This document shows, piece by piece, positions 6,861-10,182 of a DNA stretch of 10,182 nucleotides. The notes under the pieces were generated by a model. It worked only from the letters and a program-made list of their open reading frames with translations, had not been told where the DNA came from and ran no database searches. The DNA lies in contig CAWUWP010000076.1 of NCBI GenBank assembly GCA_963926275.1, positions 1 through 10,182 of the forward strand. The letters are read 5' to 3'. The stretch is from UBA1858 sp963926275 (GTDB lineage: Bacteria > Pseudomonadota > Gammaproteobacteria > UBA4575). Both the position numbers and the translations under genes were made by a program. Every line of letters begins with the position of its first letter. The stretch's first letter is position 1.

Positions 6861-7904
6861 TTAGTCTCTAGTTAACAAATTGCTGCCATACTCATCGAGC
6901 ATTTCGAGTACTTTGCCACCGCCACGTGCGACAGACGTTAGCGGATCATCAGCAACAATCACTGGGATGCCTGTTTCTTCCATTATCAAGCGATCAAGAT
7001 CGCGTAATAATGCACCACCACCAGTCAGTACGATACCGCGTTCTGCGACGTCAGACCCTAGTTCTGGAGGAGTTTGCTCAAGCGCAGTTTTTACTGCACT
7101 GACAATTCCGTATAGCGGTTCTTGCAGGGCTTCTAAAATTTCATTGCTATTGAGGGAGAAGCTTTTAGGCACACCTTCAGAAAGGTTTCTACCTTTGACT
7201 TCAATTTCAAGCATATCTTTGCCGGGGTAAGCGGTGCCGATTTCATGTTTAACCCGTTCTGCGGTGGCTTCACCAATCAATACGCCATAATTTCGACGAA
7301 CATAACTGATAATAGCATCGTCAAATTTGTCCCCACCAATGCGTACGGAGGCAGAGTAGACAATTCCATTTAGAGATAAAACAGCCACTTCTGAGGTGCC
7401 GCCGCCAATATCTAAAATCATTGAGCCGCGCGCTTCATCAATCGGTAGCCCGGCACCAATGGCTGCGGCAATAGGCTCTTCAATTAAGTATGTTTTTCGT
7501 GCGCCTGCACCATCAGCAGATTCACGAATTGCACGTCGTTCCACTTGGGTAGCGCCGCAAGGCACGCAGACCAGCACGCGAGGGCTAGGGCGTAAAATCA
7601 TATTCTTATGCACGGCGCGGATAAAATGCTGCAACATGATCTCTGTGGTTGTGAAATCAGCAATAACCCCATCTTTCATTGGGCGAATTGCTTCAATATT
7701 AGTCGGTGTACGGCCTAACATTCTTTTGGCACTAGAGCCGACTGCTTCTATTGAGCGGATGCCTGTATTCGGATCGTTACGAATAGCGACTACCGAAGGT
7801 TCGTTTAAGACAATGCCTTTGTCTCGCACATAAATAAGAGTGTTGGCTGTGCCAAGATCAATAGAAAGGTCGTTAGAAAATAATCCTAGAATTCGTCCAA
7901 ACAT
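6861..7904 (-). CDS. mreB: Rod shape-determining actin homologue MreB
   Basis: A 347-residue bacterial actin, the same length as E. coli MreB and similar along its whole length. It shows FSNDLSIDLGTANTLIYV (phosphate 1 loop, about 9-26), RPSPRVLVCVPCGATQVERRA, IEEPIAAAIGAGLPI, DIGGGTSEVAVLSLNG (phosphate 2), RIGGDKFDDAI, and RGIVLTGGGALLRDLD (adenosine site). MreB polymers move along the inner membrane and orient the cell-wall elongation complex. The N-terminal MFGRILGLF is amphipathic, as needed for membrane binding. It is first in the mreBCD operon, with 38 nt to mreC. The start agrees with the family, but the leader directly before the ATG is a run of six C residues with no Shine-Dalgarno match. 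Confidence 0.98.
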   Translation of the reverse strand: MFGRILGLFSNDLSIDLGTANTLIYVRDKGIVLNEPSVVAIRNDPNTGIRSIEAVGSSAKRMLGRTPTNIEAIRPMKDGVIADFTTTEIMLQHFIRAVHKNMILRPSPRVLVCVPCGATQVERRAIRESADGAGARKTYLIEEPIAAAIGAGLPIDEARGSMILDIGGGTSEVAVLSLNGIVYSASVRIGGDKFDDAIISYVRRNYGVLIGEATAERVKHEIGTAYPGKDMLEIEVKGRNLSEGVPKSFSLNSNEILEALQEPLYGIVSAVKTALEQTPPELGSDVAERGIVLTGGGALLRDLDRLIMEETGIPVIVADDPLTSVARGGGKVLEMLDEYGSNLLTRD

Positions 7905-7945
7905 GTGGGGGGAATGTCTTTAATAATCATTGGAATAGAAGGCGT

Positions 7946-7974
7946 ACTCTAACAGCGGGTATAGGTTTGGGCAA
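7946..7974 (-). promoter_or_regulatory. Candidate sigma70 promoter for mreBCD
   Basis: On the - strand TTGCCC (7974-7969) and TAGAGT (7951-7946) each match the -35 and -10 consensus at 4 of 6 positions, with exactly 17 nt between them. The -10 lies about 42 nt before the mreB ATG. This is pattern matching only. Confidence 0.35.
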
Positions 7975-8019
7975 GACGTTATATATGGTACCTTTCTCTA
8001 CCTTATTGAGGAGCAAATT

Positions 8020-8307
8020 ATGGCACTTTCAACGAAAGATGTTCGCGATATTGCCAAACTGGCAAAATTGCAAATTAAGGAAGATGAGCTTGGTCATTAC
8101 AAGCAAGAAATTTCTCGAATATTGGAATTTGTTGAGCAAATGAACCAGGCCGATGTCGACAATGTTGAGCCAATGGCTCATCCGCAAGACATGATGCAAT
8201 CGTTACGCGTGGATGAAATCGCAGAAACTAATCAGCGTGAAAAGTTTCAGAAGATTGCACCCGCCACACAAGATGGTTTGTATCTTGTGCCCAAGGTGAT
8301 CGAATAA
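8020..8307 (+). CDS. gatC: Aspartyl/glutamyl-tRNA amidotransferase subunit C
   Basis: A 95-residue GatC, the usual size. It begins MALSTKDVRDIAKLAKLQI, continues with the helix ILEFVEQMNQADVDNVEPMAHP and ends APATQDGLYLVPKVIE; all are family hallmarks. GatC wraps the GatA-GatB interface and stabilises the heterotrimer that converts Glu-tRNA(Gln) or Asp-tRNA(Asn) to the amidated form. GAGGAG at 8008-8013, 6 nt before the ATG, is a strong ribosome-binding site. It is the first gene of gatCAB and diverges from mreB over 115 nt. I found only a TATATA element near 7980 and no convincing -35 for its promoter. Confidence 0.96.
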   Translation: MALSTKDVRDIAKLAKLQIKEDELGHYKQEISRILEFVEQMNQADVDNVEPMAHPQDMMQSLRVDEIAETNQREKFQKIAPATQDGLYLVPKVIE

Positions 8308-8346
8308 ATTTCGTGTCATTAGCCAACCACAACCTAATTATTATTT

Positions 8347-9795
8347 ATGCATAAGTTAACCCTCGCACAACAAGCGAAAGCGCTCGCAGCTAAAGATTTT
8401 AGTAGCGAAGAATTAGTCTCGCACTATATTAAACGCATTGAATCGCATGATGAACAATTAAACTCGTTCATTACCTTCACGCCTGAACGAGCAATAGAAA
8501 GTGCTAAGCAAGCTGATGCGCGTGGTGCGCAAGGTGGAATATTAAATGGTATTCCTATCGCACTAAAAGATATTTTTTGCACAGATGGAATAAAAACGAC
8601 GTGTGCGTCATGCATGTTGGATAACTTTATTGCGCCTTACGATGCCACTGTAGTGACAAAATTAAATGAAGCCGGCGCAGTGTCATTGGGTAAAACTAAT
8701 ATGGATGAATTTGCCATGGGTTCATCGTCTGAATCAAGCTATTACGGAGTGGTAAAAAATCCCTGGGATACAGAACGTGTGCCGGGAGGCTCGTCTGGCG
8801 GCTCTGCTGCTGCAGTGGCAGCGCGATTAGTGCCAGCTAGTATGGGAACAGATACGGGTGGTTCAATCAGACAGCCTGCCTCGCTATGTGGAATTACTGG
8901 ATTGAAGCCAACCTATGGGCGTGTTTCTCGTTACGGCATGATTGCCTATGCATCTAGCTTGGATCAAGGTGGCCCTTTTGGTGTTAGTTCTGAAGATTGT
9001 GCTTATATGCTACAAGCAATCGCGGGGCACGATGCTCGTGACTCAACCAGCGTTGATCAAGCGGTGCCTGATTATGTGGCGGGATTAAACGGGTCTGTAA
9101 AAGGATTACGAATTGGTTTGCCTGAAGAGTTTTTTCAAGAAGGTCTGGATGCTGCTATTGCTGAAAAAATCCAACAGGCGTGCGATGTGCTTAAAAGTTT
9201 GGGTTGCGAAATCAAACCAATCTCTTTGCCAAATGCAAAGTTAGCAATTGCAGTTTATTACGTTATTGCACCTGCGGAATGTTCATCGAATCTATCGCGT
9301 TTTGATGGTGTGCGTTATGGTTATCGTTGTAAAAACCCAACTGGGTTAGAAGATATGTATTCACGTTCACGCAGCGAAGGGTTAGGTGAAGAAGTGAAGC
9401 GACGCATCATGGTGGGTGCCTATGCTTTGTCGGCAGGTTATTACGATGCATATTATCTTAAAGCGCAAAAGATACGCCGATTGATTAGTGATGATTATCG
9501 TGCAGCCTTTAATGAAGTGGATGCAGTGCTGAGTCCGACCACACCAACCACTGCGTTTAAAGTTAACGAGAAGTCAGATGATCCTATCACCATGTATCTG
9601 TCCGATATTTATACCATCGGTGTGAATCTAGCCGGATTGCCAGGTGTTTCTTTACCTGTCGGTTTTCAGGAAGGCTTGCCGGTAGGGATGCAGTTGGTGA
9701 GTAATTACTTTGAAGAGCAAACGTTATTAAATCTTGGGCATCAGTATCAGCAACATACTGACCACCACTTACAAATGCCTAAGGAGTTTGAATAG
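8347..9795 (+). CDS. gatA: Aspartyl/glutamyl-tRNA amidotransferase subunit A (amidase)
   Basis: A 482-residue amidase-signature enzyme that hydrolyses glutamine to supply ammonia for transamidation of misacylated tRNA. The full Ser-cisSer-Lys triad is visible: K74 in GIPIALKDIF, S149 in VPGGSSGGSA, and nucleophile S173 in TDTGGSIRQPA. Their spacing matches K79/S154/S178 of Staphylococcus aureus GatA. The C-terminal part contains SPTTPTTAF and GLPGVSLPVGF, typical of GatA. Length is complete. It starts 39 nt after gatC with no clear Shine-Dalgarno sequence; its TAG stop is 3 nt before gatB. Presence of the operon implies that the cell makes Gln-tRNA(Gln) and/or Asn-tRNA(Asn) indirectly; which one depends on whether glnS and asnS exist elsewhere. 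Confidence 0.97.
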   Translation: MHKLTLAQQAKALAAKDFSSEELVSHYIKRIESHDEQLNSFITFTPERAIESAKQADARGAQGGILNGIPIALKDIFCTDGIKTTCASCMLDNFIAPYDATVVTKLNEAGAVSLGKTNMDEFAMGSSSESSYYGVVKNPWDTERVPGGSSGGSAAAVAARLVPASMGTDTGGSIRQPASLCGITGLKPTYGRVSRYGMIAYASSLDQGGPFGVSSEDCAYMLQAIAGHDARDSTSVDQAVPDYVAGLNGSVKGLRIGLPEEFFQEGLDAAIAEKIQQACDVLKSLGCEIKPISLPNAKLAIAVYYVIAPAECSSNLSRFDGVRYGYRCKNPTGLEDMYSRSRSEGLGEEVKRRIMVGAYALSAGYYDAYYLKAQKIRRLISDDYRAAFNEVDAVLSPTTPTTAFKVNEKSDDPITMYLSDIYTIGVNLAGLPGVSLPVGFQEGLPVGMQLVSNYFEEQTLLNLGHQYQQHTDHHLQMPKEFE

Positions 9796-9798
9796 GTT

Positions 9799-10182
9799 AT
9801 GAATATGGAATGGGAAGTCGTCATTGGGCTGGAAATACACACTCAGCTAAACACTAAGACAAAAATATTTTCAGCAGCAGCCACTGAATATGGTGCCGAG
9901 CCAAATACGCAAGCATGCGCGGTTGATTTAGGGATGCCAGGTGTATTGCCAGTAATGAATAAAGAAGCCGTGGCAAAAGCAGCGCTGTTTGGCTTGGCAG
10001 TCGATGCAACAATAAATGATGGTTCTGTCTTTGACCGGAAAAATTATTTTTACCCGGACTTGCCAAAAGGCTATCAAATAACTCAATTAGCCATTCCAAT
10101 TGTTGAACATGGGAAGTTGGAAATTGCACTAGAAGATGGTTCAACAAAAGTAGTGGGTATCACGCGTGCACACTTAGAAGAA
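9799..10182 (+). CDS. gatB: Aspartyl/glutamyl-tRNA amidotransferase subunit B, 5' part
   Basis: The first 128 codons of GatB run off the window end with the frame open. EWEVVIGLEIHTQL is the family N-terminus, with the metal-binding Glu and His of the kinase-like site. NTQACAVDLGMPGVLPVMN, the GatB signature FDRKNYFYPDLPKGYQI and the ITRAHLEE motif follow. GatB binds the tRNA and phosphorylates the misacylated Glu or Asp. Two in-frame ATGs compete, 9799 and 9805. The second gives the usual start (Met-x-Trp-Glu) and has AGG 8 nt upstream; the first has AAGGAG 12 nt upstream. The product differs only by two residues. The gene is tightly coupled to gatA. Confidence 0.96.
   Translation, partial: MNMEWEVVIGLEIHTQLNTKTKIFSAAATEYGAEPNTQACAVDLGMPGVLPVMNKEAVAKAALFGLAVDATINDGSVFDRKNYFYPDLPKGYQITQLAIPIVEHGKLEIALEDGSTKVVGITRAHLEE

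Noticed and set aside
7396..7833. A 145-codon open frame on the + strand opposite mreB, and another of 116 codons at 6880-7230.
   Set aside because: Both are antisense to a strongly conserved MreB coding region; the translations are Ser/Pro/Ile-rich with no domain, as expected of reverse-complement shadow frames.
7901..7952. GGGGGG followed by ATG at 7914 on the + strand, opening a 12-codon reading frame before gatC, as a leader peptide.
   Set aside because: The G-run is too close to the ATG to act as a ribosome-binding site, the peptide has no regulatory codon run, and no attenuator hairpin follows.
9854..10147. A 97-codon open frame on the - strand at the right edge.
   Set aside because: It is antisense to the clear GatB coding sequence, whose frame is open to the window end; the Leu/His-rich translation is a shadow.

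Overview
The window reads as a chromosomal housekeeping segment of a gammaproteobacterium with an AT-leaning genome. Three things point there: gatCAB diverges from mreBCD, an arrangement known in Pseudomonas and related bacteria; IbaG, RNase D (with an HRDC domain), MreC and MreD have the sequence features of gammaproteobacterial members; and no foreign islands, insertion sequences, tRNA/rRNA genes or CRISPR arrays are visible. Genus cannot be decided from the sequence alone.

Layout, left to right. (1) A small exported monohaem cytochrome c (+) faces a BolA/IbaG-family gene and RNase D (both -); a strong inverted repeat between the convergent genes looks like the terminator of the ibaG side. 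(2) RNase D is back-to-back with a two-gene + strand unit: an exported ChaN-type (haem-binding uptake/Tiki superfamily) protein, then 10 nt later a dynamin/EHD-like GTPase with two C-terminal membrane segments. The probable ATG starts of rnd and the chaN-like gene are only 30 nt apart. (3) A 135-nt intergenic stretch with two inverted repeats leads to a DMT/EamA permease (+), which converges on mreD. (4) mreB-mreC-mreD (-) encode the elongasome core that shapes rod cells. (5) gatC-gatA-gatB (+, gatB cut by the window end) encode the tRNA-dependent amidotransferase that makes Gln-tRNA(Gln) and/or Asn-tRNA(Asn).

The most notable observation is at mreC. The reading frame carries the family N-terminus (KPLF followed by a complete membrane helix) only if translation begins at an ATA codon at 6822, which sits 6 nt after a clean GGAGG ribosome-binding site. 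No ATG, GTG or TTG is present at the expected place, and the first TTG would start inside the membrane helix. The second point of interest is the EHD-like GTPase with a changed G4 motif (NQID) beside a ChaN-like gene. Otherwise the window is ordinary, and I see no convincing sign of a wholly new system.
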